From positions 1 to 32,417 of the forward strand of contig SVIJ01000017.1 of NCBI GenBank assembly GCA_015069565.1: DNA of 32,417 bases. The letters run 5' to 3'. The notes below the pieces were generated by a model, which was not told where the DNA came from, did no database searches, and saw only the letters and a list, made by a program, of their open reading frames with translations. This document shows, piece by piece, positions 15,571-24,114 of this stretch. A program made the translations under genes and the position numbers. The stretch comes from Clostridiales bacterium (GTDB lineage Bacteria > Bacillota > Clostridia > Christensenellales > Borkfalkiaceae). Each line of letters begins with the position of its first letter. Within the stretch, counting starts at the first letter, position 1.

Positions 15571-16457
15571 TGGGCAAGCGAGAACCAAAAATCAAACGTT
15601 GCGGTTTTTTCAACGTAGACAAACCGTCGGGGATTGTTTCTTCGACGGTTGTCAACAAACTCAAATGGCTGACGGGGATGCCCTGCGGGCATATGGGCAC
15701 GCTTGATCCGCTCGCATCAGGGGTGTTGCCTGTGGGCGCAGGGAACGCAACGCGGCTGTTCGATTACTTTTTGGAAAAGGAAAAAGAGTATATCGCGGAG
15801 TTTACGTTCGGCGTTTCTTCCGATACGCTTGATAGCACGGGTGAGCTCATTTATGGGGGGCATGTACCGATTGAGAGTGATATTTTGGCGGTTTTGCCGA
15901 CGATGATCGGGGAAATTGACCAGATGCCGCCCAAGTATAGCGCGAAGAATATCAACGGCAAGCGTGGCTACGAGCTTGCAAGGGCTGGCATTGAATTTGA
16001 GCTGCAGCCCAAGCGGATTGTAATTCACGATATGCAGCTTTTGGGAAAATCACGCGAAGATACCTTTCAGGTGAAAATCCGTTGCGGTGGCGGTACGTAT
16101 ATCCGCTCTATCGGCAGGGATTTGGCGGCGGCGCTTGGAACAAACGCGGTGATGAGCAGCCTTCGCCGTACGCAAAGCGGCGTGTTCACGCTGGAAAAAG
16201 CCATTCCCTTTTCCGTACTTGAACAAGATCCAACGCCTGCGGAGCTGGAAGAATATCTCATTCCCACCGAAAGCGTTTTGCCGTATCCTACGCTCACGCT
16301 TAGCGGAAAGGGCTGGCAAAGGATATTCAACGGCGTTGCCGTCAAAGCGGACGAAAAAGACGGATTGTATTTGTTCTATAACGAAGACGGCAGTTTTTAC
16401 GGAATTGCCGAAGTGAAAAACGGACTGGCAAAATTAAAGACAAAACTTTGTTTGTAA
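15570..16457 (+). CDS. truB: tRNA pseudouridine-55 synthase
   Basis: TruB isomerises uridine 55 in the T-loop of tRNAs. The 295-residue protein has FNVDKPSGIVSS at 14-25 and the catalytic motif GHMGTLDPLASG (40-51) with the nucleophile Asp46. Further landmarks are RLFDYFLEKEKEY, QMPPKYSAKNINGKRGYELAR and RCGGGTYIRSIGRDL. Length is typical of the family. The ATG at 15570 overlaps the pheT stop (TAATG), so translation is coupled to pheT and there is no separate ribosome site of note. truB followed by ribF is a common Bacillota order, although pheST upstream of it is less usual. Confidence 0.94.
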   Translation: MGKREPKIKRCGFFNVDKPSGIVSSTVVNKLKWLTGMPCGHMGTLDPLASGVLPVGAGNATRLFDYFLEKEKEYIAEFTFGVSSDTLDSTGELIYGGHVPIESDILAVLPTMIGEIDQMPPKYSAKNINGKRGYELARAGIEFELQPKRIVIHDMQLLGKSREDTFQVKIRCGGGTYIRSIGRDLAAALGTNAVMSSLRRTQSGVFTLEKAIPFSVLEQDPTPAELEEYLIPTESVLPYPTLTLSGKGWQRIFNGVAVKADEKDGLYLFYNEDGSFYGIAEVKNGLAKLKTKLCL

Positions 16458-16460
16458 GCA

Positions 16461-17324
16461 ATGATACACAAAACGGTTATTCTCTCTGGAAAACGGAATA
16501 TACGCGGTTGCGTAATGCTTTTGGGCGGCTTTGACGGCTTGCACGTCGGGCATCGCCTGCTTTTGGCGCGCGCAAAAGAGTACGGCTTAACCGTGGGTGT
16601 GATGTCGATCGTTGGCGGAAAAGACGGGCGTCTGTTTGACTTTTCCGAACGGGAACGGATTTTTAAGTCGGCTGGAATAGATTTTGCCGTTGAGTTTTCC
16701 TTTGATGAAATCAAAGAGCTTTCGCCGAAAGACTTTGTGGAAATCTTAGAAGGGCGGTTTGCGCCGTCGGTGTACGTTTGCGGTGAAGATTTTCGTTTTG
16801 GCAAAGGCGCGGAAGGAACGGCGCAGGGCTTAGTGGCTTTGACGAGCGCCAAGGTGGACGTCTTGCCCCTTTTGGAATTGGACGGCGAAAAGGTTAGCTC
16901 TTCCGCGATCAAAAGATTGCTCGCTGACGGAGAACTTGAAAAGGCAAACGCTCTTTTAGGCGTGCCGTTTACTCTTTCAGGAACGGTGATTCGGGGAAAA
17001 AAGCTGGGCAGGACAATCGGTTTTCCCACGGCGAACTTTATCTACCCGAAGGGAAAGTTTTGCCTTCCCCACGGCGTGTATAAAACGCAGGTATCGGTAG
17101 ACGGCGAAAAATATTTTGCGATAACGAATTGTGGCGCTCAGCCAACGGTTAATGGCACCCATGTCTACGTTGAAACGCATATTGCTGGTTTTTCAGGAGA
17201 TTTATACGGGCAATATTTGACGGTGTGTTTTTTACAAAAAATTCGCGAAATCCGTCGCTTTGAAAACGTAGAAGAATTGCGAGAACAACTAGAACAGGAT
17301 TTGGAGAGTGTGAAAAATGATTAA
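16461..17324 (+). CDS. ribF: Bifunctional riboflavin kinase / FAD synthetase
   Basis: RibF converts riboflavin to FMN and then FAD. The 287-residue protein has the nucleotidyl transferase N-terminal domain with GGFDGLHVGH (22-31, the HxGH motif), CGEDFRFGKGAEG at 107-119 and SSSAIKRLL at 146-154. The C-terminal kinase domain has GRTIGFPTANF (183-193), HGVYKTQV, the usual NxGxxPTV as NCGAQPTVNG, and ETHIAGF with the probable catalytic Glu238. It is slightly shorter than the usual 300-315 residues. The ATG lies 3 nt after truB. Its end overlaps the next gene by 8 nt, so all five genes from pheS appear to be one unit. Confidence 0.92.
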   Translation: MIHKTVILSGKRNIRGCVMLLGGFDGLHVGHRLLLARAKEYGLTVGVMSIVGGKDGRLFDFSERERIFKSAGIDFAVEFSFDEIKELSPKDFVEILEGRFAPSVYVCGEDFRFGKGAEGTAQGLVALTSAKVDVLPLLELDGEKVSSSAIKRLLADGELEKANALLGVPFTLSGTVIRGKKLGRTIGFPTANFIYPKGKFCLPHGVYKTQVSVDGEKYFAITNCGAQPTVNGTHVYVETHIAGFSGDLYGQYLTVCFLQKIREIRRFENVEELREQLEQDLESVKND

Positions 17325-18162
17325 GTTTGGACCTTCGGGGAACTGTGAAGATTTTTACGCGGCAGGTTTTTCCCACACCGAGCAATCGGCGGCGTTTGTC
17401 AAGGGCTTGGGACTCGACTGCTTTGAGTATTCCTTCGGTCGCGGTGTGCGTATGACCGACGAAAAAGCGGCTTCCATCGGCAAGGCTTTTGCGGATGCAG
17501 GGGTGGAAATATCCGTACATGCCCCCTACTTTATCAATTTTGCAAACCCTGACGACGAGATGGCGGAAAAGTCCTTTGGCTACGTTCTTGACTCGGCGCG
17601 CATGGCAAAAATGATGGGCGGTAAGCGAGTGGTGTTTCATCCTGCGGCGCAAGGAAAGGCAACGCGCGAAGACGCGGTGCGCTTGACGATTGAGCGGCTG
17701 AAAATCCTGCGCGATCTTTTATACGAAAACGGCTATGGGGATATGATCATCTGCCCCGAAACGATGGGGAAGCTTGCGCAGATCGGTACGCTTAGCGAAG
17801 TGGTGGAGTTTTGTAAAATCGACCCCATCTACACGCCCTGCGTGGACTTTGGTCACATCAACGCGCGGGAGCAAGGCTCGCTGAAAACGGTTGAAGACTA
17901 CCGCGATCGGTTGCAGTACATGATAGACGGGCTCGGTTTTGATCGGGTGAAGAACTTCCACGTACATTTTTCCAAGATTATGTATTCGGCAAAAGGCGAA
18001 GTGAAGCACTTGACCTTTGAAGATACCGTTTACGGCCCCGATTTTGCCCCTTTGAGCGTGGCGCTCAAAGAGTGCGGTTTAGAGCCGTACATCGTCAGCG
18101 AATCTTCGGGAAAACAGTCGAAAGAAGCGCAAGAGATGAAAAAAATGTACTTTGGGGCATAA
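17317..18162 (+). CDS. Endonuclease IV-like TIM-barrel protein
   Basis: The 281-residue protein resembles endonuclease IV (Nfo), a zinc-dependent AP endonuclease of base-excision repair. Probable metal ligands can be aligned: His68 in SVHAPYFIN, His108 in VVFHPAAQG, Glu148 in CPETMGK, Asp177 and His180 in CVDFGH, His215 or His217 in FHVHFSK, His231 in EVKHLTFED and Glu262 in VSESSG. In classic Nfo the segment before the last histidine reads DRH; here it reads VKH, so one aspartate ligand seems to be missing. The product may be a divergent AP endonuclease or another TIM-barrel enzyme. It overlaps ribF by 8 nt and is the last gene of the T-box operon. Confidence 0.75.
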   Translation: MIKFGPSGNCEDFYAAGFSHTEQSAAFVKGLGLDCFEYSFGRGVRMTDEKAASIGKAFADAGVEISVHAPYFINFANPDDEMAEKSFGYVLDSARMAKMMGGKRVVFHPAAQGKATREDAVRLTIERLKILRDLLYENGYGDMIICPETMGKLAQIGTLSEVVEFCKIDPIYTPCVDFGHINAREQGSLKTVEDYRDRLQYMIDGLGFDRVKNFHVHFSKIMYSAKGEVKHLTFEDTVYGPDFAPLSVALKECGLEPYIVSESSGKQSKEAQEMKKMYFGA

Positions 18163-18179
18163 TAATCGTTATAGACCAC

Positions 18180-18208
18180 TTGACGAACGGCGATTTTTTT
18201 GGTAGAAT
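18180..18208 (+). promoter_or_regulatory. Sigma-A promoter for the M24 peptidase-efp unit
   Basis: TTGACG (18180-18185), a 17-nt spacer with a T-run, and TAGAAT (18203-18208) lie 17 nt after the previous stop. The predicted start near 18215 leaves a very short leader of about 13 nt to the ATG at 18228. Confidence 0.7.
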
Positions 18209-18227
18209 AGACAAAGGAGAGTTTGGA

Positions 18228-19286
18228 ATGGTTTTGACAAACGGACAAAAGGTGCTTGCGGCGAGCGGTTTGGACGCCGTGTACACCTCCTGTGAATATA
18301 TGATGCGTTATCTTACGGGCATGGCGGCGGAAAACGGTTGCGTGATCGTGGATAAAAGCGGCACTACCTTTTATACGGATAGCCGATACATTGAAGCGGC
18401 AAAGAAGCTGTTTGAAGGTACGGACGTCACGCCGACGAATTATAAGCAGTCGGAAGTGCTTCAACGCTTGGCTGGATATGATTCCGTCGGGATTTCGTTC
18501 CGTGAAACTGCGCACGTGGAATATCTTGCTCTTGAAAAGGCGGGCGTGAAGGCAGTGGATGCGGATAAGGCGTTTACCGATTGTATGATCGTCAAAAGCG
18601 AATGGGAGCTTGTGAACATTGAGCGAGCTTGCAATATCGCGGAAGACGCGTTCAATATGCTCCTTCCAAATATTCGGGAAGGGATGACGGAAACGGCGGT
18701 GGCGGCGATGCTCGAATACAATATGCGTAAGCTTGGCGCGCAGGGGCTGGCGTTTGAAACGATTGTAGCCTTCGGCGCGAATGCGGCTGTTCCCCATCAC
18801 GAAACGGGGCTGACTACCTTGAAATTTGGGGACGAAGTATTGATGGACTTCGGTTGTCGCGTAAACGGCTATTGTTCGGACATCACCCGCACCTTCCTGT
18901 TTGGCGACGACGGCAAGCACGAAGCTTTCAAAAAGGCGTATGCGTGCGTTTTGGAAGCGCACAACTTGGCGCAGGAAAAGATTGTTGCAGGGATGACGGG
19001 CGTGCAAGCGGACGCAATCGCGCGCGATCACTTGAAGGCGAACGGCTACGGCGAACTCTTCACCCATTCCTTGGGGCACGGCATCGGCTTGAACGTACAT
19101 GAAGCGCCGTCTTTAAGCCCCAGAGCGTCGGAGCTTCCCCTTTGCGACGGAATGGTATTCTCGGACGAGCCTGGGGTGTACGTTGAAGGGGAGTATGGGA
19201 TTCGTATTGAAGATACGGTGGTTTTGAAAAACGGAAAGATCAAGAGCTTTATGGGCAAAACCCAAAAGATCTTGTTGATTTTATAA
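18228..19286 (+). CDS. M24-family aminopeptidase (Xaa-Pro type)
   Basis: This cytoplasmic dinuclear-metal peptidase is expected to remove an N-terminal residue before proline. The 352-residue protein has an N-terminal creatinase-like domain (about 1-120) and the pita-bread catalytic domain. The five metal ligands are visible: Asp207 in LMDFGC, Asp218 in CSDITRTF, His284 in HSLGHGIGLNVHE, Glu314 in FSDEPGVY and Glu328 in GIRIED. The ATG at 18228 follows AAAGGAGAGTTTGGA. An open frame reaches further upstream into the previous gene but lies before the promoter. An M24 peptidase next to efp is a conserved Bacillota pair, which supports the call. Confidence 0.9.
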   Translation: MVLTNGQKVLAASGLDAVYTSCEYMMRYLTGMAAENGCVIVDKSGTTFYTDSRYIEAAKKLFEGTDVTPTNYKQSEVLQRLAGYDSVGISFRETAHVEYLALEKAGVKAVDADKAFTDCMIVKSEWELVNIERACNIAEDAFNMLLPNIREGMTETAVAAMLEYNMRKLGAQGLAFETIVAFGANAAVPHHETGLTTLKFGDEVLMDFGCRVNGYCSDITRTFLFGDDGKHEAFKKAYACVLEAHNLAQEKIVAGMTGVQADAIARDHLKANGYGELFTHSLGHGIGLNVHEAPSLSPRASELPLCDGMVFSDEPGVYVEGEYGIRIEDTVVLKNGKIKSFMGKTQKILLIL

Positions 19287-19351
19287 GCCCACCAAACGCG
19301 GTGGCGCGACACAAAAAATAAAAAAGAAAAAGTCATAAGGAGATATTTACT

Positions 19352-19915
19352 ATGGCACAAATTTTGGCAGGCGATATTCGTAAAGGTTCGACCTTCGAAT
19401 ACAAGAGCGGTGTTTACACTGTCACTGATTTCCAGCACGTAAAGCCCGGCAAGGGCGCGGCGTTTGTTAGAACGACGCTGAAAAACGTAGTGACTGGTCA
19501 GGTTTTGTCCAACGAAACCTTCAACCCCACCACGAAGCTTGAAACGGCGCAGGTAGAAACGAAGAAGATGACCTATTCCTACTTCGACGGCGAATTCTAC
19601 GTATTCGTAGACGAAGAATGGAACCAGGAACAGCTCACCTTCGATCAGGTGGAAGACGCGCTCAAGTACATCAAGGAAAACGACACGGTCACCGTGAAGT
19701 TCCTGTACGGCAAGGCGTTCTCGGTTGAACCCGAAAACTTCGTAGAACTGAAAGTTGTAGAAGCTGAACCCGGCGTTAAGGGCAACACGGCTACCAACGT
19801 AATGAAGGCTGCGAAGGTAGAAACGGGCGCTACCATCCAAGTACCTATGTTCGTCGAAGAAGGGGATACGATCCGTATCGACACCAGAACCGGCGAATAC
19901 ATGAGCCGCGTTTAA
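19352..19915 (+). CDS. efp: Translation elongation factor P
   Basis: EF-P binds between the P and E sites of the ribosome and rescues stalls at consecutive prolines. The 187-residue protein has the three-barrel EF-P length. The tip loop PGKG (32-35) carries Lys34, the residue that is modified or acts unmodified depending on the species. [18 protein letters not shown] and the C-terminal [16 protein letters not shown] are family marks. No epmA-like lysyl modifier is present in the window. AAGGAGATATTTACT precedes the ATG. The 65-nt gap after the peptidase gene has a weak hairpin (ccacc/ggtgg, 19289-19304). Confidence 0.96.
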   Translation: MAQILAGDIRKGSTFEYKSGVYTVTDFQHVKPGKGAAFVRTTLKNVVTGQVLSNETFNPTTKLETAQVETKKMTYSYFDGEFYVFVDEEWNQEQLTFDQVEDALKYIKENDTVTVKFLYGKAFSVEPENFVELKVVEAEPGVKGNTATNVMKAAKVETGATIQVPMFVEEGDTIRIDTRTGEYMSRV

Positions 19916-19948
19916 TTACGAACGACCAACTATAAAAACAACCAAAAT

Positions 19949-19977
19949 GCAGGATCGGTGACCCTATCCTGCGTTTT
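19949..19977 (+). terminator. Possible weak terminator between efp and dtd
   Basis: A 7-bp stem gcaggat/atcctgc (19949-19972, 10-nt loop) is followed only by gttttg. The short T-run suggests partial termination at most, so dtd could be reached by readthrough. Confidence 0.45.
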
Positions 19978-20003
19978 GTCGTACAAAAAGGAGTGCTTTT
20001 ACA

Positions 20004-20444
20004 ATGCGTGCAGTTGTGCAGAGAGTGAAAAATACGCGGCTTTGCGTGGACGGAGAACTCATCTCCGAAATTCCCTTTGGGCTCACCGTTTTCTTGGGCG
20101 TGAAGGTGGACGACAAGCAGGAAAATGCTGATTATTTGGCAAAAAAGATTGCGAATTTACGCATTTTTGAAGACGAAAACGGCAAGATGAACCGTTCGGT
20201 TTTGGACGTCGGCGGCGAAGTTTTGATGGTTTCGCAGTTCACCCTGTATGGGGACGCGTCCCACGGCAACCGCCCGAGCTTTACCTTGGCGGAGCGCCCC
20301 GAGCGTGCAAACGAGCTGTACGAATATACCGTAAAAGCATTGCAGTCGTATGGTGTGACGGTCAAAAAAGGGGTGTTTGGAGCGGATATGCAAATTGAAC
20401 AGCACAACGACGGCCCTGTCACCATTCTCTTGGAAAAGGAATAA
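20004..20444 (+). CDS. dtd: D-aminoacyl-tRNA deacylase
   Basis: Dtd hydrolyses D-amino acids wrongly attached to tRNA, and also Gly-tRNA-Ala. The 146-residue protein has the two defining active-site motifs, SQFTLYGD (77-84) and the Gly-cisPro loop NDGPVT (135-140), and the starting MRAVVQRV strand. Length and ends are normal. AAAAAGGAG lies 11 nt before the ATG. The next gene follows within 4 nt, so the two are probably co-transcribed. Confidence 0.95.
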   Translation: MRAVVQRVKNTRLCVDGELISEIPFGLTVFLGVKVDDKQENADYLAKKIANLRIFEDENGKMNRSVLDVGGEVLMVSQFTLYGDASHGNRPSFTLAERPERANELYEYTVKALQSYGVTVKKGVFGADMQIEQHNDGPVTILLEKE

Positions 20445-20448
20445 TGCA

Positions 20449-20997
20449 ATGAAAATCTCGATTTTTGGGTATAGCGGCTCGGGAAAATCCACGCTTGCAA
20501 AAGCCCTTTCCAAGGCGTATGCAATCCCTGTATTGCATTTGGATAGCGTACATTTTTTGCCTGACTGGAAAGAGAGAAGCGTGGAAGAAATGTCCGCGAT
20601 TGTCAAAGACTTTTTGGATAAGAATTCGTCTTGGGTGATCGACGGCACGTATAAGCGCAACTGCTTTGAGCGGCGTATGGCGGAGAGTGATCTGCTCGTG
20701 TTTTTGGATTTTAACCGTTTTACCTGCTTTTTTCGGGCGTGGAAACGGTATCGGCAAAACAAGGGCAAGACGCGTGCGGATATGGCGGAAGGCTGCAACG
20801 AGCGCTTTCACGGCGAGTTTATCCGTTGGCTTTTGTGGGACGGAAGAACGCGTAAACGTCGTCAGGCGTTTCAGAAAGTGGTAGCCATGTACGCGTCCAA
20901 GACGGTAATTCTCAAAAACCAACGGCAACTGACCGCCTTTTTGAACGAGCAACAGGCGCAAGCGGCGAAGGTCGCGCAGGCGCAAGAGAAAGAGTAA
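20449..20997 (+). CDS. Small P-loop kinase-like ATPase (topology modulation protein type)
   Basis: The 182-residue protein starts with a Walker A motif, GYSGSGKST (7-15). It then has a short substrate stretch, LHLDSVHFLPDW, followed by WVIDGTYKR and VFLDFNRFTC. These are features of the adenylate-kinase-like FlaR or 'topology modulation' family, whose physiological substrate is not established. The C-terminus is rich in Gln, Ala and Lys (about residues 163-182), likely a disordered or helical tail. The ATG at 20449 is 4 nt after dtd. A longer reading from 20377 would sit inside dtd and lacks support. Confidence 0.7.
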   Translation: MKISIFGYSGSGKSTLAKALSKAYAIPVLHLDSVHFLPDWKERSVEEMSAIVKDFLDKNSSWVIDGTYKRNCFERRMAESDLLVFLDFNRFTCFFRAWKRYRQNKGKTRADMAEGCNERFHGEFIRWLLWDGRTRKRRQAFQKVVAMYASKTVILKNQRQLTAFLNEQQAQAAKVAQAQEKE

Positions 20998-21000
20998 GAA

Positions 21001-21849
21001 ATGAAGATTTTATTTTTAGGAACGGGCGCGGCGGAAGGCGTGCCCGCTATATATTGTGAATGTGCTACCTGCGTGGAAGCGCGCAGGCGTGGGGATGCGG
21101 AATATCATACCCGTTCGCAGCTTGTGATAGATGAAAGGGTGGGGATAGATTTTCCGCCCGACGCGTACTACCGCGCCTTGCGATACGGCGTACAGCTTGC
21201 TAAAATAGAGCATTTGCTGATTACGCATAGCCACATGGACCATTTTTACGCACATGATTTTATTTTGCGTGGGTATAAGTATACGAAAACCGCTTGTAAG
21301 GACTTGCATATTTACGGCAATACTGCCGTTTGCGACGTCTACCGTGAATGTACCCGTCGGGAGCTTCGTCCTGAAATTGCGGATACCATTCACCTGCACG
21401 AAATCCAGCCCTTTGGGCCCTTTGCCTTTGACGGCTATACGGCGACGGCGCTTCTTGCGCAGCATAGCAAGACGGAAGACGCATACGTCTATCTTTTGGA
21501 AAAGGACGGGAAGGCGTACCTGCATTTGACGGACACAGGAAGACTGCCTGAAGAAACCCTGCAATACCTTAGAGCGCACTTTGCAGGGAAGGAAAAGGGG
21601 GTGGATTTGGTCACCTTTGACTGTACCTTTTTATTCCGCACGGCAGGGGAAGTTTCCCGCCATATGGGGCTGGAAGACAATATGGCAATGAAGGAATGCT
21701 TGAAGGAGCTGAAAGTGGTGGACGAGCATACCAGGTACGTGATTACGCACTATTCACACAACGCAAATCCGCTTTCTGAAAACCTGCAAAAAGCGGAAAA
21801 GGAATACGGTGTGATTGCCGCCTACGACGGCGCTTGTATGGAGATATAA
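21001..21849 (+). CDS. Metallo-beta-lactamase-fold hydrolase, PhnP-like
   Basis: The 282-residue protein has the metal motif HSHMDH (His76, His78, Asp80, His81), LLAQHS with His155, LTDTG with Asp178 and a late THYSHN (His250, His253). Near the N-terminus GTGAAEGVPAIYCECATC resembles the Cys-containing stretch of PhnP phosphodiesterases, which can hold a structural zinc. It probably hydrolyses a phosphodiester, but no phn genes are in the window, so a role in phosphonate use is not supported. It begins 3 nt after the P-loop gene and ends 1 nt before the acyltransferase gene. Confidence 0.8.
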   Translation: MKILFLGTGAAEGVPAIYCECATCVEARRRGDAEYHTRSQLVIDERVGIDFPPDAYYRALRYGVQLAKIEHLLITHSHMDHFYAHDFILRGYKYTKTACKDLHIYGNTAVCDVYRECTRRELRPEIADTIHLHEIQPFGPFAFDGYTATALLAQHSKTEDAYVYLLEKDGKAYLHLTDTGRLPEETLQYLRAHFAGKEKGVDLVTFDCTFLFRTAGEVSRHMGLEDNMAMKECLKELKVVDEHTRYVITHYSHNANPLSENLQKAEKEYGVIAAYDGACMEI

Positions 21850-21850
21850 T

Positions 21851-22723
21851 ATGGACGAGAGCAAAATTTCCAAAGAGAGAAAAGAGATCCTGCAAAGGAT
21901 AGCGGAATACGAAGCAAAGGGCTGGTTTGATAAGCCGATTGAAAACGATCCTGAAGCCCCTGAGCTGTTGCCTGAGCAAATCGACTATCTTTGTAAAAAA
22001 TGGTCGAGCCGCTTCAAACGCCGCGTGGCAAACTTTATTGCCGACCGATATTTCTTGAACTTGATCAAAAAGGACGTAATCACAATCGACGGCGTGACGG
22101 GGGAAGAATACTTGGAAGAGGGCTTGAAAAAGGGCGCGATTGTCACCTGCAACCATTTCTCGCCGTTCGACAACTATATTGTCTTCCATTGTATTCGTAA
22201 ATACCTGCCAAAAAAGTATTTGTACAAGATCATTCGGGAAGGGAATTACACCAACTTCCCTGGGCTGTACGGTTTCTTTTTTCGGCATTGTAATACCCTG
22301 CCTCTCTCTCGCAACCGCAGGACGATGATGAACTTTATGTCGGCGACGAACACCCTTTTGAAGAGTGGTGAAAGCATACTCGTCTATCCCGAGCAAGAGA
22401 TGTGGTGGAATTACCGCAAGCCCCGACCCTTCAAGGTGGGCGGCTTTAAGATGGCGTATAAGGCAGGCGTGCCCGTGCTTCCCATCTTTATCACAATGCA
22501 GGACGATCCCGAGCGTTTGGACGAACACGGCTATCCCGTGCAACGGCATACCGTGCATATCCTGCCGCCGATTTACCCGAATGCGGAGCTTGGCGAAAAG
22601 CAAGGGGCGCAAGCGATGATGGTTGCGGCGGAAGCGCTCTACAAGCAAAAATATGAAGAAGTGTACGGCGAGCCGTTAGCGCTTGGAAAGGCGGTAGTAG
22701 AAAAACACACAACGGATAATTAA
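21851..22723 (+). CDS. PlsC-like 1-acyl-sn-glycerol-3-phosphate acyltransferase family protein
   Basis: The 290-residue protein contains the acyltransferase signature NHFSPFD (His102 and Asp107 of the HX4D dyad), LPLSRNRR (150-157) at the position of the substrate-binding block and YPEQEMWW (179-186), where the family has the EGT/PEG block. The family transfers acyl groups to lysophosphatidate in membrane phospholipid synthesis. The unusual third block and the extended N-terminus (about 90 residues before the dyad) suggest a different acceptor may be used. The N-terminus is charged, without a clear membrane helix. The ATG at 21851 follows the previous stop by 1 nt, with GGAGATATAAT just before it. 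Confidence 0.8.
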   Translation: MDESKISKERKEILQRIAEYEAKGWFDKPIENDPEAPELLPEQIDYLCKKWSSRFKRRVANFIADRYFLNLIKKDVITIDGVTGEEYLEEGLKKGAIVTCNHFSPFDNYIVFHCIRKYLPKKYLYKIIREGNYTNFPGLYGFFFRHCNTLPLSRNRRTMMNFMSATNTLLKSGESILVYPEQEMWWNYRKPRPFKVGGFKMAYKAGVPVLPIFITMQDDPERLDEHGYPVQRHTVHILPPIYPNAELGEKQGAQAMMVAAEALYKQKYEEVYGEPLALGKAVVEKHTTDN

Positions 22724-23110
22724 GTCCTTAACAATGGTTGCTAAATGCTTAACAAAGCCTATTTTTTGATAGAAAATAGGGGTGGGGAAGAACGTTTCGA
22801 CGAAGGCGTATAGCCCTTCAAAAATGGGCTTTTCGCGCTAAAAATTAAATGAAAACAATAAAAATAAGCAAATTCTACTGTGGGTGGAGTTTGCTTATTT
22901 TTTAGTAGAATCGGGTTTTTGAGAAGTGGAGAAGGGGGATGACGGAGTAGGTTGTTTTTTTGGGAGTCGTCGGGGTAAAATAGAAATATCGAAGGGGTTG
23001 CCCCTTGGATAAAAGCCTGTAATCGTGTTTGAAGAATACGGAAAAGGCCAAGAAAAATAACGACTAAAAGCCAACGTTTTTGTGCGTTGGGATAAGGAGA
23101 GAAAACAACT
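22724..23110 (+). other. 387-nt gene-free stretch with several hairpins
   Basis: No convincing gene is seen here. It holds an AT stem cctatttt/aaaatagg near 22758-22782, a stem agccc/gggct near 22815-22833 followed by TTTT, the strong terminator at 22862-22903, a small perfect hairpin aagggg/cccctt (22992-23006), and a stem ccaacg/cgttgg just before the next gene's ribosome site. A weak promoter (TTGTTT, 18 nt, TAAAAT at 22952-22981) could serve the glycosyltransferase gene. An unknown small RNA ending at the 22903 terminator is possible but unproven. Confidence 0.5.
22862..22903 (+). terminator. Intrinsic terminator after the acyltransferase gene
   Basis: An 11-bp stem, aaataagcaaa (22862-22872) with tttgcttattt (22890-22900), encloses a 17-nt loop and runs into six T. 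Confidence 0.85.
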
Positions 23111-24103
23111 GTGAAAAGTATTGTTTTGGGCGGCTCGGCAAAGAGGTTGCAAGAAAGAATGGAATATTACGGCAAGAAGCCGATGCAGGCGGTTCGTAAA
23201 AAAAGAGAGAACGTTCCCGTATTTTTTGCGTCGGACGATCGGTATTTGCCCTATTTGGACGTGGCGATCTCGTCGCTTGTAGAGCACGCGTCGAAAAATT
23301 ACGATTATACTCTGCACGTATTGCATTCGGGAATTGACGGGAAGCGCGCGGAAAAGCTTATGCGGCACGAGCGGCGCGGGGTAAAAATCCGCTTCGTCAA
23401 CGTCGAAGAGCATTTGTCGAAGATTGAGAACTTTTTCAACCTTCGCGACTACTATACCCCTGCCATTTACTACCGTCTTTTTATCGTCGGGATGTTCCCT
23501 GCATACAAGAAAGCGGTGTATCTTGATTGTGATACCGTAATTCTTGGGGACGTGAGTGAAATTTATCGCGTAAATTTGGGCAATAATTTAATCGGTGCTG
23601 TGGCGGATTCCGTCGTGGCGAGCGTGCCTGTTTTTAAGCGGTACACAAAAGAAGCTCTTGGAGTGGACGGCGATAAGTATTTCAACTCGGGCGTAATTTT
23701 GATGAATCTTGACGGGATGCGAAAGGCAAACTTCTATCAGGCGTTTGCGGATACCTTGGAAAAGTTCCGTTTCCGCGTTGCGCCCGATCAGGATTGCCTG
23801 AACGTTTTATGCAAGGGCAGGGTGCATTATTTTTCGCAGGACTGGAATGCAATGCCGCAGGCGCAAAGCATATCGGCAAAGCCGAAGCTCGTGCATTATA
23901 ACTTGGCGCAAAAGCCTTGGCATTACGACGGGATCAAGCACGAAGACTATTTTTGGTCGTACGCAAAGCAAAGCGTATTCTACGACGATATCGTAGCGGA
24001 AAAGCAAAGCTTTACTGCGGAGAAGGCAAAGAAGGACGAAGAGAGCGGCGCGGCGCTTTTGGCGCTTGCGGAAGCAGAAATCAACCGAGTATCGGTAAAA
24101 TAG
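23111..24103 (+). CDS. Family 8 glycosyltransferase
   Basis: GT8 enzymes transfer hexoses from nucleotide sugars to lipid or polysaccharide acceptors with retention. The 330-residue protein has VPVFFASDDRYLPYL (35-49) at the nucleotide end, the metal-binding DxD in YLDCDTVILGD (Asp139, Asp141), YFNSGVILMNL (190-200) and the late KLVHYNLAQKPWH with His262 and KPW. All are typical of GT8. The GTG at 23111 follows AAGGAG by about 11 nt; an ATG at 23159 would still keep the catalytic domain. The C-terminal 35 residues are charged and rich in Lys, Glu and Ala. The acceptor is unknown, and no other surface-polysaccharide genes are nearby. Confidence 0.88.
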   Translation: MKSIVLGGSAKRLQERMEYYGKKPMQAVRKKRENVPVFFASDDRYLPYLDVAISSLVEHASKNYDYTLHVLHSGIDGKRAEKLMRHERRGVKIRFVNVEEHLSKIENFFNLRDYYTPAIYYRLFIVGMFPAYKKAVYLDCDTVILGDVSEIYRVNLGNNLIGAVADSVVASVPVFKRYTKEALGVDGDKYFNSGVILMNLDGMRKANFYQAFADTLEKFRFRVAPDQDCLNVLCKGRVHYFSQDWNAMPQAQSISAKPKLVHYNLAQKPWHYDGIKHEDYFWSYAKQSVFYDDIVAEKQSFTAEKAKKDEESGAALLALAEAEINRVSVK

Positions 24104-24114
24104 GAGTGGGGATT

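Noticed and set aside
13708-15588. A 626-codon open frame on the minus strand opposite pheT
   Set aside because: It is the antisense shadow of a clearly conserved gene, shows no recognisable domains and has no ribosome site or promoter; long shadows are expected with this codon usage.
18072-18227. An N-terminal extension of the M24 peptidase
   Set aside because: The frame is open but lies within the preceding gene and upstream of a good promoter at 18180-18208; the ATG at 18228 has its own ribosome site and gives the usual N-terminus.
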